Position numbers and translations under genes: made by a program. Under the pieces are notes generated by a model. The model did no database searches. It was not told where the DNA came from and saw only the letters and a list, made by a program, of their open reading frames with translations. This document shows positions 12,090 through 24,138 of a stretch of 64,000 nt of DNA, piece after piece. Every line of letters begins with the position of its first letter. Within the stretch, counting starts at the first letter, position 1. Source of the stretch: Metellina segmentata (taxonomy: Eukaryota; Arthropoda; Arachnida; Araneae; Tetragnathidae). The stretch lies in contig OX375877.1 in the NCBI GenBank assembly GCA_947359465.1, positions 29,461,235 to 29,525,234 on the forward strand, in the 5' to 3' direction.

Positions 12090-12425
12090 ATACTATGAAA
12101 GTGGATTGATTGTCATAAAGCTTAAAGCTCTTATTGATCGTCAAGTTGTCATTAACAAATTTAACTATCTTGTTCAACGAACTGAATAGGGGGTTGTACC
12201 CCCAACTTCCCCTGCTTACACCTATGAACTTATGTATACCATTGTTTCATTTATTTCATTTATTTATTACACAAGTAAAACACCAATGACTTAAGTAATA
12301 AATAGTTTGAGTAGTTATTAATATAAAGGATTAATTTGTGAAAAACTCATTATATTTGCAAAAATTTTCTCAACTGAATGGGGTGGGTGGGTTGAACCCC
12401 CTGGTTACTCCTATGCTTCCACTGG
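12090..12425 (-). repeat. Dispersed repeat with GGGGTTCAACCCC-type hairpins (copy 1)
   Basis: On the reverse strand the unit reads cataggagtaaccaggggg, a gggttcaaccc hairpin, then cattcagttgagaaaa, an A+T body with cttgtgtaataaa, and a second catagg...gggg hairpin half-unit. The same order appears at 39240-39500 (+), including the flanking agctttaagctttatg, and as tandem units at 34615-34977 (+). It is non-coding and of unknown class. Confidence 0.7.
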
Positions 12426-13506
12426 ACATAAGGATTACTTGACATAAATTATTACTTGAGGAGCTATTGAGGATCATCCTCTTCACCAAGGTTGAAGCAA
12501 GGTCGTCCTTTCCTATGCACTCAGGTTGTAGTCATCCCTGGCTTAAAAAAGCAGCAATGATATCCTCATCTGTCATAAGGTCAGATGTAAGGACATTGTC
12601 ATTCACACCAACATAGTCCTTGAAATTATCTGCTGTTAGAATTCTGAGTCTGGTTCTTTAATCAAATCCATTGGCTCCTTGTATATATAGGCTCCAGTAT
12701 TTCTTCCTCCGTGTTTTTATCAGTAAATCTACCATGCTATAAATAGTTCACATTATTGTAGAAGTGACAGAACTCCTAGCACTTTCACACAAAATGTTAT
12801 TGCTTCCAAAAGATCTTCAAAAAAAAAATGGAGTTTTGTTACCAAAATACTGAATAATTTTCCTTTGCAATTTCATTTTTGTAATGTCTGGGTTTTGAAA
12901 TGAATCATGTTGAGGCATTAAGTTATGTATTCTCGGGTCACAAGGTTGTAACTGCAGTTAAGCTCAGAGGCAAAATGCACTTTTTATTGCCACCAAAACA
13001 GGAACTGCACAGTGGATGCTTCAATTGTCCAGCACTAAACAAATATTCCTCTTTTTGCAAAATTATTTGTATAGAACTTTCAACCTATTTCTTCAAAAAT
13101 TTTCTATTTATCCACCTCTTTTTGCATGACATATAATTCACAGATAATGCTGTAAAATGCTTAAAGCAGCTGGGTTTGGTAGATTTTCCCATAACCTAGA
13201 ATGGAAGCTTTTCTGATTCGGTTGTTCAGTTCCAACCAGAACTGTGATTCTTTACTGAATTTTCCACCATAACATTTTGCATCTTTTGCAATAAGAGTTG
13301 AATCTGGAAGTGCTTTAAAATAAAACCAGTTTTGTTAACCTTTACAATATGGCATATTGACTTTTTTTACCACTAAAATATCGCTTAATCCAGCGAATAA
13401 ACCATGTTAAAATACTTCTTTGGAATGTGTTGGCAAATATAACAATCAAAACTATTTGTTTTAATTTTGTGCATTTATATCTACTCTTATTTATTCATTC
13501 TTTCAG
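12426..13506. other. Non-coding stretch upstream of the LicD-like exon
   Basis: No supported gene. A 78-codon open frame at 12900-13136 has no recognisable domain. The region ends in a polypyrimidine tract and acceptor, ttattcattctttcag at 13506. Confidence 0.5.
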
Positions 13507-13544
13507 AATTCCCGTTACACAATCGCTTTGGCCACTGAAAAAAT

Positions 13545-14216
13545 ATGAAGACTATTCGGTTTCAGCTCAAACGTTTCATCATTGTCCTCATCTTAGTAGT
13601 CACTGTCATAACTATACATATTTTGCGGGGCAACAATGACATCGTTTCAGACTGTTTTTTATCTAGTGACACACTTAGAAAAGTAGAAGACTTGCTAGGT
13701 ACGATAAAAAAGCCTTTAGAGGACCTGAGACTTACTCACTTTTTGTGTTACAATAGCCTGTGGGGGGCTTTGAAACACAAGGGTCCTTTGCCTTGGCAGA
13801 ACAGTCTGGAACTCTGTGTGCTCAATAAAGAGATGGCTGCAGTTGATGAAGGTTTCCTTAGTCGGAGCTTCAAGCGTCATAACTTAAATATCGCTTACAA
13901 TTCAGCAAGTGGTTTCTACAAAGTTTCAAAGATGGATGAAGCATCGCCTGTTGCCACACTCACCGTTTTTGAAGAAGACCCTATTACTCATCAAATGAGA
14001 AGGGTCGGTTGGATCCACAGAATGCTTCCGCCTAATGCATGTGAAGAACTGAATTGCTTTCCACTAGAACTTATTGCAACGCCTCTACCACCTGTTTCAT
14101 TCGGTGAACACAGTGTACCTGCTCCTCGAGACGGAATTGAAATGCAAAAGTATTTGTTTCCTTATTCTTGGTGGAAGGAAATCACGCCACCGAACTGCCG
14201 AAAAGGGAGCGAGTGA
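13545..14216 (+). CDS. LicD/fukutin-like type II membrane protein
   Basis: 223 codons from ATG 13545 to TGA 14216, complete in one exon. A strong acceptor (attctttcag|aattcccg at 13506/13507) puts a 5'UTR intron upstream. Residues 8-28 form an N-terminal membrane anchor after a short basic cytoplasmic stretch, as in Golgi type II enzymes. The lumenal part has the LicD layout: an FLCYNSLWGALKHKGPLPW block near residues 66-85 and FPYSWWKEITPPNC near the C-terminus, both typical of the LicD/fukutin/FKRP phosphosugar-transfer superfamily. The usual acidic PWDDDIDI segment is PWQNSLEL here, so the metal-binding aspartates appear lost. It may be a non-catalytic or divergent member. Codon use and GC content exceed the flanking DNA, and no transposon sequence is attached. 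A role in glycan phosphate-sugar transfer is known for the family; activity of this protein is uncertain. Confidence 0.8.
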   Translation: MKTIRFQLKRFIIVLILVVTVITIHILRGNNDIVSDCFLSSDTLRKVEDLLGTIKKPLEDLRLTHFLCYNSLWGALKHKGPLPWQNSLELCVLNKEMAAVDEGFLSRSFKRHNLNIAYNSASGFYKVSKMDEASPVATLTVFEEDPITHQMRRVGWIHRMLPPNACEELNCFPLELIATPLPPVSFGEHSVPAPRDGIEMQKYLFPYSWWKEITPPNCRKGSE

Positions 14217-14501
14217 ACTCGCTACGTTCAGACTCTAGTCAATAATTTAAAAATTAACATGCTTAATGAAACTTTTCATGTATTTAGAATTTATGTAGTG
14301 GAAAATCAAAATGGGAACAACCTTTACATGCTAGAAAACTGCTGGTAAGAAATTCATTTTAAGCTGATAGAAGTATCCATTGCAGGACCTCCATAAATCT
14401 AAGACAAAAGTTTCATGAAAACATGGAATTGTAAAAATCTATATATAGAAAAGCTGTGTTAATACATATATTTATTGCGTAGTATAGTGCTGCTGGGACA
14501 A

Positions 14502-14507
14502 AATAAA
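14502..14507 (+). terminator. Candidate polyadenylation signal for the LicD-like gene
   Basis: AATAAA within gacaaaataaaatt, 286 bp after the stop codon, is the first canonical signal downstream. Others could be used, since A+T-rich DNA contains such hexamers by chance. Confidence 0.35.
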
Positions 14508-16796
14508 ATTTCTAAGGGCAAATTTTATTTTGTAATGCAGTTTATTTTTGCAACTGGCCATATGAAATTGTGACTTAATGAAATCACGTACTACCTACTG
14601 TATCAATAACACCATTAGGAAAGCCAAAGTGATCTGAGGTGTTGGGTTTTTGAATGGTCATTTCGTCCTAATTGTGAAATTGTTATTATCTTGCAGATTG
14701 ATTTATGAGCACCCACAAATCACAACAAAAATTTACTTCCATCTTACTCTACTATTGACTTTGTTTGATGCAGCTTAGCTAAATATGGTCCTCTCTCTCT
14801 TAGACCATAAAAACCTAACTAACTAACCTCCTCTGCTCTTTTTATAACTGAGCAGTCACGTGGGAATTACCAGATAGACAATATGTTTTTGATTTTAGAT
14901 CTGTTTGCTCATTGTCTAATACTTGCTGATTGATAATATAATGATATTAATGCGATACTGGTCATTACTGATTTTTAAAAACTTTTATAAAGGGCAAGTT
15001 GATTTAGTACAGATTGCATTGATTTAATGCATTTCAGGAAATTTGATTTAAAAAAAATGGCTGATGTTATTAACAGTGGGCACTGAATTTTCTTTTTAAA
15101 ATCATTTCACTATCAATTTAATTTTTCTTACTAATAAGTGATTATGAATGGCATTCTGCAAGCTTTCTTTATATTGATGATTAGAAAGAAGAATTAATAA
15201 GAATAAAAGTAGTATTCATATTTTGACATTTGTATTTAAAAATAATCGAACACCTTAATGCACTATAAATCCTTTTTTCACACTTTTAGTAAAATCCTGG
15301 TCAATTATGCTGTGACCAAATTTGACGAAGTTGGCATCATATCAACAATGCTTTATGGAGACATAGTACATTTTGAATTAGAGTTGTAGCTTTAAAGAAT
15401 ATTTTAAATGAAAAAATACTATATTTTAAAATTTTTTATTAAAATCAGACCTAAATTTTGTGATAAAATATTCAAAACTTCTTGATTTTTTTAGAAATAA
15501 TCTAGAAATTCTAAAAAAAAAAATCCAAATTTAGTACCAACTTCCCTTAAAATAAATTTTATGGTTGGTCATTATGAAATAAATGTCAATGCTATTACCA
15601 TATGGCATTGGCTTGACTATGACGTAATAACTATGACATCGAGTCCATTTCTATTTTGAACATCTCTATTTATTTACAAGACAGAACACTAACACAAAGA
15701 CGATGAAACACAAAGAGAATGGAATAGGTTCATTCCAACGTGGTCTTTCTGTTACCACGTTCCAAGCCGGTCTGACGAATTCCCCATCGGGTAGGGAAGA
15801 CGCGCGTTACAAATTTCCTTTCATAGGGATTATCTGGAGATCTGTGGCTAAGTTGCCACATTGACAGCCTAAATTGAAATCTTATCCTTGTTTTTAATAA
15901 CGTTATTATCAGAAGGGAAATTATTTGTCTTGAACAGAAATTTGATACTTACAAACATCTTTCTATTTAATAATCAAATATCGATGCAAATAGAATTTCA
16001 AGAAACATAAGTTCAGCAAATGGAGGTCTAACTGTATTTAATTTTCTAACAATGACCATCCTTCCATATATTACTGTAAAAATAGGTGGCAGTTGAGAAA
16101 GTAATATTGCTTTGTTACAGAAAGATTGTAGCCTGTGTATATAAATCTGTACTACTGTTGTGAGATAAAAATGTGTTTTTGTTATGAATTTATTTTTTAT
16201 GTGACTGTTGAGACCATTTTTTTTATGGTTTAAAATTATCTCGGTGATCTGTATGATCTTCAGTTATCAGATGCTGATTACTCCTGATCACTTGGTTGTG
16301 CAGTATATTGTATTGTTACAAGAAATTAACTGTTGTGTTTCGTAAATTATTTTATAAATGATTTCAGCATGCAGTTGTTATTTATTTAATCATTTATCTG
16401 AACTCGTGCGGTTTGTCATGAAATACGAGCATAATACATGGAAATTGATAGTCAAGATTTTTATTTTGATGTATTTAATGTATACTTTACTGTTAATATG
16501 CAATATTTATTTAATTAAAATGTTCCTTTTATAATAGTTCTGGTTCTTGAGGGTTTTTTTAATATTTGTTTGAGCTTCCAACTCTTGTATTCATATTTAG
16601 GTTATTTTTTTGTATTCAGATTTAAGGTTTTGTCTTGCTTTTCATGGTATTACGGAATACTATATATATTTTTGTTAATCTTTCATTATTTGATTACATC
16701 AGTGTTTTGCAACCCATGTAAACTCAAGCAATGCTAATTTTCCTTCAAAGTTGCACATGAATGCATCAACTGAAGAACTTATTTGCAAGTATTGGG
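14508..16796. other. A+T-rich intergenic stretch
   Basis: I see no supported gene, RNA or bounded repeat. A slightly GC-richer patch at 15690-15840 has no coding capacity. Confidence 0.5.
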
Positions 16797-16998
16797 TCAT
16801 CCGGAAAGTTATGCGCGATTTCAAATCGAAGCTACCTTTGTTATTATTTTGTTACCGTGATAAGGAGTAACCTTGATTGAAGCAGATGTTTACATTCGGT
16901 CTTTTCTGCTTACACTGCATAATTATAGCATGTGTTGTGGCATAATTTTTGTTTCACTGCAGTGCCAAGAATGAAGAACCAGAAAGGTTCATTACAAC
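16797..16998 (+). mobile_element. Mariner 5' end, interrupted by an hAT element
   Basis: It begins ttgggtcatccggaaagtta, a mariner-style terminal repeat. An ATG about 175 bp in (16971) opens MKNQKGSLQ, resembling mariner transposase starts of the MENQK type. The frame runs straight into the hAT terminus at 16999, so the rest has been displaced or lost. Confidence 0.5.
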
Positions 16999-19107
16999 CA
17001 GGGCTGTAGTGGAAGGTATACGCCGTATACCCTCTGGTTTTTCAAGCAAATTCCGTATACCCTCAGCTTTTTGTTAAAAACTACGAGCACGCTTTGCTTT
17101 TCCTAGTAAACATCACTGTACGCATTGAGGGGGGGGGGGTAGAGGTAGAGTATCTATATAATCGTATTATAGAGTCACTAAGGCTCTGTTCACATTTTTC
17201 TAGAGTAAAAATTTCGACGGATTTAAAATCTGCGGAATATTTCGCTCCAGATCGTTACCTTAAATGGGATTTTCTTTAAATAAATAGTTAATTATTTAAT
17301 AAAAATAATTAACTAATCAAATGGTAAATAATAAATCTGTTTTTGGTTTCGATCTGGCATAGAATTTTACGCTGATTTGAAATCCGTTGAGATTTTCGCT
17401 ATCTTCAACGATCTCTAAGATAGAAACTTGGATTAGAGGAATAAGAAAACTTAATTAATGCTTACGAAAAGCGGACCTCGAAAGCCTCGCCGAACGCGCG
17501 TTAGAAACGACTCGTGTGAACAGAGCCTAAGGTTGGGAGGGGGGAGAACCTCAGAGGCAGCATTTTCTGTTTTGTGCCAAAGAGTTGTCACGTGATGCGA
17601 ACCAGTACACAAAGTAGCATTTATGGAAAGGGATAGAATTAGTTAGCATTATTTGCGCCCTGTACTGTCCTCGTAGTGCTTACGAGGGCCCGTCTCCTAT
17701 TTGTCGTTATAGTACATTGGTTAAAGGCTGTAAATTTAACTCAGAAACGGAAGAATTATATGAGTGGAAAAGGCATATGATTCTACATGTGAATCGCATA
17801 TTGACAGAGATAATTCCCTAGGTTTAAAAGCAGAAAGAACATGGCCCGAAGTATGTACTAATAGCCAGTATACAGAGTTTCAGAAAAAACATAAATGGCT
17901 TATTAGTTTAAAAGGGAAACTAGGCTGCAATTTCTGTTCCACTGTCAAAACTAGTGCCTTTTAAAGAAAAAAAAGAGTACGCATCTCTGAGGAATGGAGC
18001 AACTCTATTATTGAAGACACCTGAAAAGATTGCAGCAAGCTGCTATCCAATCTCCGAACTAAAATTAAAAAAAAAAAAAAGAAGAAAAAAACGCTTGCAA
18101 TTTGACGGTTATAAGACAGTTGAATCTGAATAACACAGCTATTGGAATCTAAGGAAGAAAAACAGGTGGAACATTACATTGAAAAAATAAATTCAATAGC
18201 TAAAGAAACAACAATGAAAGTTTTCAGAACTGCCTATTACTTAGCCAAAGAAGAATATGGCTTTTTCAGATCATGAGAATCTAACCAACATGCAAGACCT
18301 AAATGTGGTATAAACCTTGGTTTTATTCTACATTCGCGATATTCAGCAACGAATATAATTAATCATATAGCTAATAATATGAGGAAGAAAGTAAATTTCC
18401 TAAATTATTTCTTTAAACTCCACATTTAGTGTGCTCATTGATATAAACCACGTTAAACAGCAAAACGACTATAGTGGTGTATTTAAAAGCATATATAGGT
18501 GACGAAAATGCAGAATATATTTTCGAATTAGAATCGCAAGACTCTGAACGCATTGAAAACGCGCTTTTAAGTATTTTAAAAATTCACGGATATAATGAGG
18601 AACATTTGAAGCAAAATTGGATTCTGATTGCCACGGATGGTGCAAGTGTGATGGCAGGAAAGCATTCTGGAGTAGTAACTCAACTAAGGCAAAAATATCC
18701 GAAACTCTTTACGTGCCACTGCTTTAGTCACTGGTTAGAATTGTCTGTAAATGATGCCATTCAAGATGTTCATGGATTAAACCATTTTAAATCGTTCATA
18801 GATGAACTGTATTGTGTATATAGTCGGAACGCCACAAAATAGTCCAAGTATAGTCCACAATATCTCCAAGCTTGATCCAGAAAATATAAATACAGAGGAT
18901 ATTCGCCATATGGAGAAAAAGAGGTAAAAAGGATCTGTCGACGTTTTGGTATAAATGAAATGTGCACTATTCATGGTCTGAGGGGCTTCGATGAAAACGC
19001 CCAAGTTGTTCCAGAAAAATTAAAGTCTCTTTTAAGAACAATTGAAATATTCACATGTTCCACGGCCGAGTGCGAGCACGGGTTTAGTTTAATGCATAAC
19101 ATAAGTA

Positions 19108-20723
19108 GGGTAAGGCGGGGTAATTGTAAACAGAATTTGTAAGTTCACTTTCAATCCCTATTTTCAAACTCTTTATAAAGTAATTAAACATTGTTCATCC
19201 TACTGAACCAACTTGTCACTATTCTGCTTTGATACTTAATTAGTACGAAGATTCCAGAAACGAAATTTAACACCGAACTCGGATGTTTACAATTACCCCT
19301 GAAAGTAGGGGTAATTGTAAACAACGATTTTTCTCGTGAGATTGAATATTGAATAAGTGACAGCATGAGCAGTAGAAGGAACTCCAATTTTATTTTTACC
19401 CTTCTAATACCATGTTTACAATAACCCCATTTTGATCTTTTCATTTACCAAATACTCTCACTTACCAAAATATAGTGACACTGAAAAGTTGCACTGATCA
19501 TGAGGTAAGCTTCCAGGAATAAATAAGAATAAATAATTCAAACATTAACTGAACAAAGAATGTATTTAGTGTAAAAAATAGAAAATAAAAATTTTGAAAT
19601 AAAAAAATAACAATAATTGAAAAACACAAACTTAGGTACAAAAAACAAACATTACATTTCTTACACATTAACAGTGCCCTCAAATTAGAAGATTTCTTTA
19701 CGGCCTTCTTTGGTACAGATTGGAATAGGTAAAATTGCTTGGACATGGTTTTCAACCACTGCGAATTTAGTATATGCATTATCGATGCTTTTGAGTCCAG
19801 TGATCTCAAACTCCTCTTCTGAAACGACATCCGCCCTTCATACATACGAAAAATGGGTTTTCTTTCTCTTTCCCCCTCAACATCTACAAGCAGAAACGTA
19901 ATCGTTTTAATGAATGACACCCAATTATTTAACTTCCCCAACAAGCTACCTAGTCTTCTATATTTTGCTTGACTGTTTGGAGAAGTTCAAACTCTTCATC
20001 GTCAATGTTAGTCAATTCTTTCAATAGTTCCTCATCCTCGAGTTCTGCTTTCCTTTCCATTTGCTTCTTTCTTGGTTTCTTGCTTACTCCTGGCTCTTTC
20101 ACTTTCTTCTCACTCGGCTACCTTTTGTTCCTTTTCTCTTCTGCCTCCCTGAAGCGTGACAGAACTTGGTCAGTTGTAAGAACTTCACCATGTGTGTGAC
20201 GCTTTAGTAAATCAGTCTTCCTGCTCCCCAAGAACACAAAAAATGCAATTCAAACGTACAAAATACGATTAAAATCAAAATGACTCGGAAAAACACTGGT
20301 TTTTCATCGAAATTGAACGAAACTATTGGCAAAGTTAAGTTTACAATTACCCCGTCCCTTGAAAAATATGGGGTAACTGTAAACATTCAACTGCAGGTGC
20401 ATTAAAGTTCCCCGAATTGAAAAGTCAATGATTTTCTGTTCGGTAGAAACATAACTGACCGTAGTAAAGAATTGGAACAACGTACCTTTCACTATATTAT
20501 GGAGAGCAGCAGAAGATGCAGCAAACAACAACTTGAAAACTTAAACGTTTCAACCACAAGTTTTTCAACTAAACAGATTGCTATCAGCTGTGGTTCAAAA
20601 CTATACAGGTACTTCATATTACATTCCTCAGGGTTGCCAGCTTTCTTATTTCACAACTTTTTAGTTTCTTGGAATCTCACGTTGGCGCTTGTATAGCTTG
20701 TTTACAATTACCCCGCCCAACCA
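19108..20723 (-). mobile_element. Second pogo/Tigger-like element with GGGGTAATTGTAAAC motifs
   Basis: Ends are TA-flanked and share GGCGGGGTAATTGTAAAC (near 19114-19131, inverted at 20700-20717). Two internal palindromic pairs of the same motif lie near 19283-19322 and 20338-20385. The element sits inside the hAT transposase between codons for HNI and TDLR, so it inserted later. It carries remnants of a pogo-type transposase C-terminus on the reverse strand. Confidence 0.75.
19710..20190 (-). pseudogene. Possible pogo/Tigger transposase C-terminal remnant
   Basis: Reverse-strand reading gives a lysine-rich VSKKPRKKQMERKAEL segment followed by ELLKELTNIDDEE, then, after a frameshift, VVSEEEFEITGLKSI and an AILPIP block. 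This order (basic linker, acidic stretch, then an F..V/I.PIP-type tail) is common at the C-termini of Tigger-like proteins. No catalytic core remains readable. The assignment rests partly on the element's termini. Confidence 0.45.
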
Positions 20724-21129
20724 TAACAGATCTGAGATAATATTTTTTGATTTCAAACGTCTCCAATCTAATGTTTAGCAATGCAAATGGACGACCTATA
20801 AAACACTTTCAATCGAAAAATCTGTAAATTCTTGTTTGGCCTACCATAGCTCTTCATTTGACTTGATCAAGAGTATGTGCTACAAAAAAGAGACACAGAC
20901 GGATTTCTCTCGTCATCGATCCTGTGATGATTCTGCGGCTTGACAATTAGCTAAATTCGAAGAACATTGTTCAGACGATATAGATTTGTAAATTTGGTAT
21001 AAATATATTTGTTAGTCAGCTTATTTTTTGTTCGTCTTCCTCGGATAGATCACAAGGAATTGTCACATACCACATGAGTATCCATAAATAATCGTTTTTT
21101 ATAGTAAGATGTAAATTTAGCATATATTT

Positions 21130-22040
21130 TAGAAAGTGGTATTTAATGAACTATGTAGTCACTATAGTTTTCCATAATCTCCCATCTGATTGTCAAGTTT
21201 TCTGTCCCAGCTTTAAAAAATTCCGTGGTTTTGGAGTCAAAATGCATTTTTGACCTCTTTCATAAGTGTTGAATTTGCTTCCACAGCAAGAACGTGTTGT
21301 AAGGAACTGAGAAGATGATAATTATATTAGGAAAAGTCAGGTGAGTATGGAGGATAGAGAAGAACCTCCGATCCGAGTTCCCTAACTTTTGTTGAGTGAT
21401 CCTCGCTACATGTGGTCTCGCGTTATGTCAGATGATAGCACTTTCTTCCGGTTGATCAAATCAGGACGCTTTTCTTCAATTACTGCTTTTAATCGGTCTA
21501 GTTGACCACAATAAATGTCTGCAGTAACGATTTCTCTGACATTGAGCAGTTGAAAATAAACCACACTATGAATGTTTCACCAAACACAAGGGAATCTTGC
21601 TTCCATGGAAATTAGGCTTTTGAATTTTCCTCGATGGTTATCCAGTGTTAAGTCGTTGTTTTATTATCTCTGGGTTACAGAGAACACGTTTCTCGTCACC
21701 CCGTTGATACGGTAAAAAATGGTTCTTTTTCAAGTTGGTTTAAGAGCAAATTGCACAAGGAAGACTGTGCAGTTTTTTGTTCTCATCACCGAGCACATGA
21801 GATGCTCATACACTGGCATGTTGAAACTTCCCAATGGATTTCAAGTGGCGTTGAACTGTTGACCAAGAAGCATTCATCATTTTTGAAATTTCCATAATTG
21901 TTTGACAAGAATCTTCCACAATACCCCGATTAGGTTCTCTAGTAACTAAGTTCTATTAGGTTCTATAGGTAACTTTTTGCATCAGCACGTAATTTTTTCA
22001 CTATTTCGGCAGTCGGGTATATATTTTGAAGCTAGACACA
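21130..22040 (-). pseudogene. Mariner transposase pseudogene
   Basis: Reverse-strand translation shows mariner landmarks across frames: GDEKRVL-like near 21700, HNARPHVARITQQKL near 21390-21430 (second catalytic region), then a degraded PPYSPDL segment (FSILHTHLTF) and a tail near 21130-21250 (FFKAGTENLTIRWE). An N-terminal helix-turn-helix block (SWSTVQRHLKS-like) lies near 21860. Frameshifts and stops are frequent. I could not place terminal repeats. Confidence 0.65.
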
Positions 22041-22253
22041 TTATGCTCCTACCGTTCCGCATCCAACATTATTTCATTCTAAAATTTTATTATTTTCAGC
22101 AAAATCTATGTACTCTATTGCCATTTCTGATGCTTTAATTGGAACCTTTTGAATCCTTTTATATTAAAATAGGCACATCACATTTGCATGACGCAATGTC
22201 AAACAAGGCCTTTAAGAGCTTTTAATTCTTATCAGTATTGTTTCACTTTAGGA

Positions 22254-23125
22254 TATACACTCAAACCTGTTTTTGTGCGGTATATGAAAAAAATTTATTC
22301 AGTACAATCTACTTAACAGTCCTTTCAAAATTTCAATCAAATTAGAACATAATTGACGAAGTTATCAATAAAAATTACTTAAATAAAAAGAAATTTTAAT
22401 ACGTACTTAGATTGTTTTACCAGTACTGCTGAAAAGGCAATTTTTTCCTAAAATTATTTGTTTTTGATGGAATTTCAGCTCTGATACTTCATTTATTTCG
22501 ACTTATTTTTGTTCTTTGCGCAATCTAAACGATTTTCGAATGTTTGGGACAGGCGATATTTTTCATAGAATGGGAATAAAACGAAAACTTGTGTTTGTTT
22601 CGCTCTGAATTAATTCCGCAATTCTAAATTCTTTGCACATTTTAGTTATAACTAGTGGCAAAAGGTTTGACGAGATTCCAAGTAGTTGCCAAGCCTCGTG
22701 TCTTGATTTCGTTTAAAAAAGCAATTTCAAGTTATTTCGTAAGGTTTTGAGTTATTTTCTACGTGAAACTTTTCTATGCGGTCCCTATTCACAGCATTTT
22801 TTTTTTTTTTAATGTGTTGAGAAAAATATTTTTTATAGATACTCGTGAAGTTTAAGAAGATTTTTTGGTGGAGTGGTCGTTCACGGTAAGAAGGCGATTT
22901 GTCGCCAAATATGGTAACCTTCACCTTTTGCGGAGTTTCTTCACATCTGCCGTTTTGTTATGGCAACCCTATATGCTGTTACGGAATTCGGCCGCCATCT
23001 TGATTTGGCGACAAAAATTAGTTGGCGACAAACGTCTTACCGTGAACGACTACTCCACCGATTTTTTTTATGCGTTTTCTTTTATGCGGTCCCTATCTAC
23101 AGCACAAAAACAGGTTTAAGTGTAT
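22254..23125. mobile_element. Non-autonomous DNA transposon, ~0.87 kb
   Basis: Inverted ends read acactcaaacctgtttttgtg (left) and, reversed, acttaaacctgtttttgtg (right). A second partial copy of the right end (atgcggtccctatt) lies internally at 22775-22797. No transposase is present. A smaller MITE is nested at 22867-23059. Confidence 0.6.
22867..23059. mobile_element. 193-bp MITE with ~40-bp terminal inverted repeats
   Basis: Left arm ggtggagtggtcgttcacgg continues through gtaag...tttgtcgccaa (22867-22908). The right arm 23022-23059 is its inverse with a few changes. Flanks gatttttt on both sides fit an 8-bp target duplication, as for hAT or related elements. There is no coding capacity. 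Confidence 0.75.
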
Positions 23126-24138
23126 TAAAACAAGGATGCACGGCATGCTTTAATTATAAATGACAAAAAGTTCGACTTGGACGACGGATAGTAATGTACC
23201 CAGGAGTTAAAATGTTAGTAAATATGCATACGATTAGAGACCAATATTCCATACGCGATCAATTTTTTAAAAGGTTGAACACCCTTTTAAGAGAAGATTT
23301 CCGTACACAAAAGCAAGAGTGGCTATCACCATGACTGTTTTCCCCTCTGCCACTTATTATCGCTCACTGCAATCCTATTGCTTCGCAGCTGTCGCGTTTG
23401 GCAACGAACAATAAACTCAGAACCAGAATTTGCTCAAAAGATGCCTAATATGTAAGAGATTTGTGTACATTATCACCAGTTCCCTTATTCAACTAATAGA
23501 CACCATCGAAACCACTTGACTCGATTGCCAACTCCCGGGAGCCGACATCGCCAACAGTCCAATTATGTTGGAAAAATGCAAAATGGCAGAATTTCTAATA
23601 TCGAATTGGTTCAGTGGTATTTTTTGTTCCATACAAAAATGACGATTAGAGATATTCTTCAGTTAAATTAAAGTTTAATTACTTATTTACACACTATTTA
23701 CAGATATAGAAAATATTACATATTAATGCAAATCGAATCATAATCAAATTAAAACCACTTAGGTTCTTTCGAAATCGAATCAAGGGTTGAACTTCAACTA
23801 ATCAACTGACAAAAGCTGCTGGTGTGGGAGAGCAGGAAAGGCGCATGACGTCAACGACGCCAGCGCCATCTAAGATTCAAATAATTTCCACAGTTGACTA
23901 TACAGGAAGCATCTACTACATGAACACTTGCGTCATCTACGTTTAATTTTTCCAGAAAAAGCCCCTCTTTGAACTTGGTATAGTAAGGGTTAACAATATG
24001 GGGCAACTTGAGTAAAGCAGTTACAAATAAATCGTCTAACACGATCAAACACAAGTATTAACCCACCTGGTAGCTTATCTTCGTGTCGAAAATCACTCTC
24101 TAGTGGCCAGTCTTAGATGCAGTTTTGTTCCAAACTCG
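23126..24138. other. Non-coding stretch
   Basis: I see no supported gene. A 67-codon reverse frame at 23851-24054 has no recognisable domain. Confidence 0.5.

Larger units (their letters stand above)
17764..20965 (+). pseudogene. hAT transposase remnant (KIAA1586-like), split by a nested element
   Basis: Pieces in order: an N-terminal block at 17764-17964 (KHKWLISLKGKLGCNFC, zinc-finger-like); a decayed middle; an open piece 18474-18842 with the RNase H-like core motif IATDGASVMAGKHSGV and the insertion-domain start CHCFSHWLELSVNDAI; a C-terminal block ending TAECEHGFSLMHNI near 19095. After the 1.6-kb nested element the tail resumes at 20724 as ITDLR, FVSNVSNLMF-like and NGRPIK. Stops and frameshifts occur throughout. 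It would have mobilised the CAG-ended hAT elements here and is now dead. Confidence 0.75.
16999..21000 (+). mobile_element. hAT element copy A, nested and right-truncated
   Basis: The left terminus CAGGGCTGTAGTGGA at 16999 is shared with copy B at 51688, and similarity continues for over 100 bp (gtataccctctg, aaaaactacgancac). The body holds hAT transposase fragments and a later pogo-like insertion (19108-20723). I found no matching right terminus by about 21000, so this end is approximate. Confidence 0.75.

Noticed and set aside
23851..24054. 67-codon reverse frame
   Set aside because: Short, no recognisable motif, no supporting signals.
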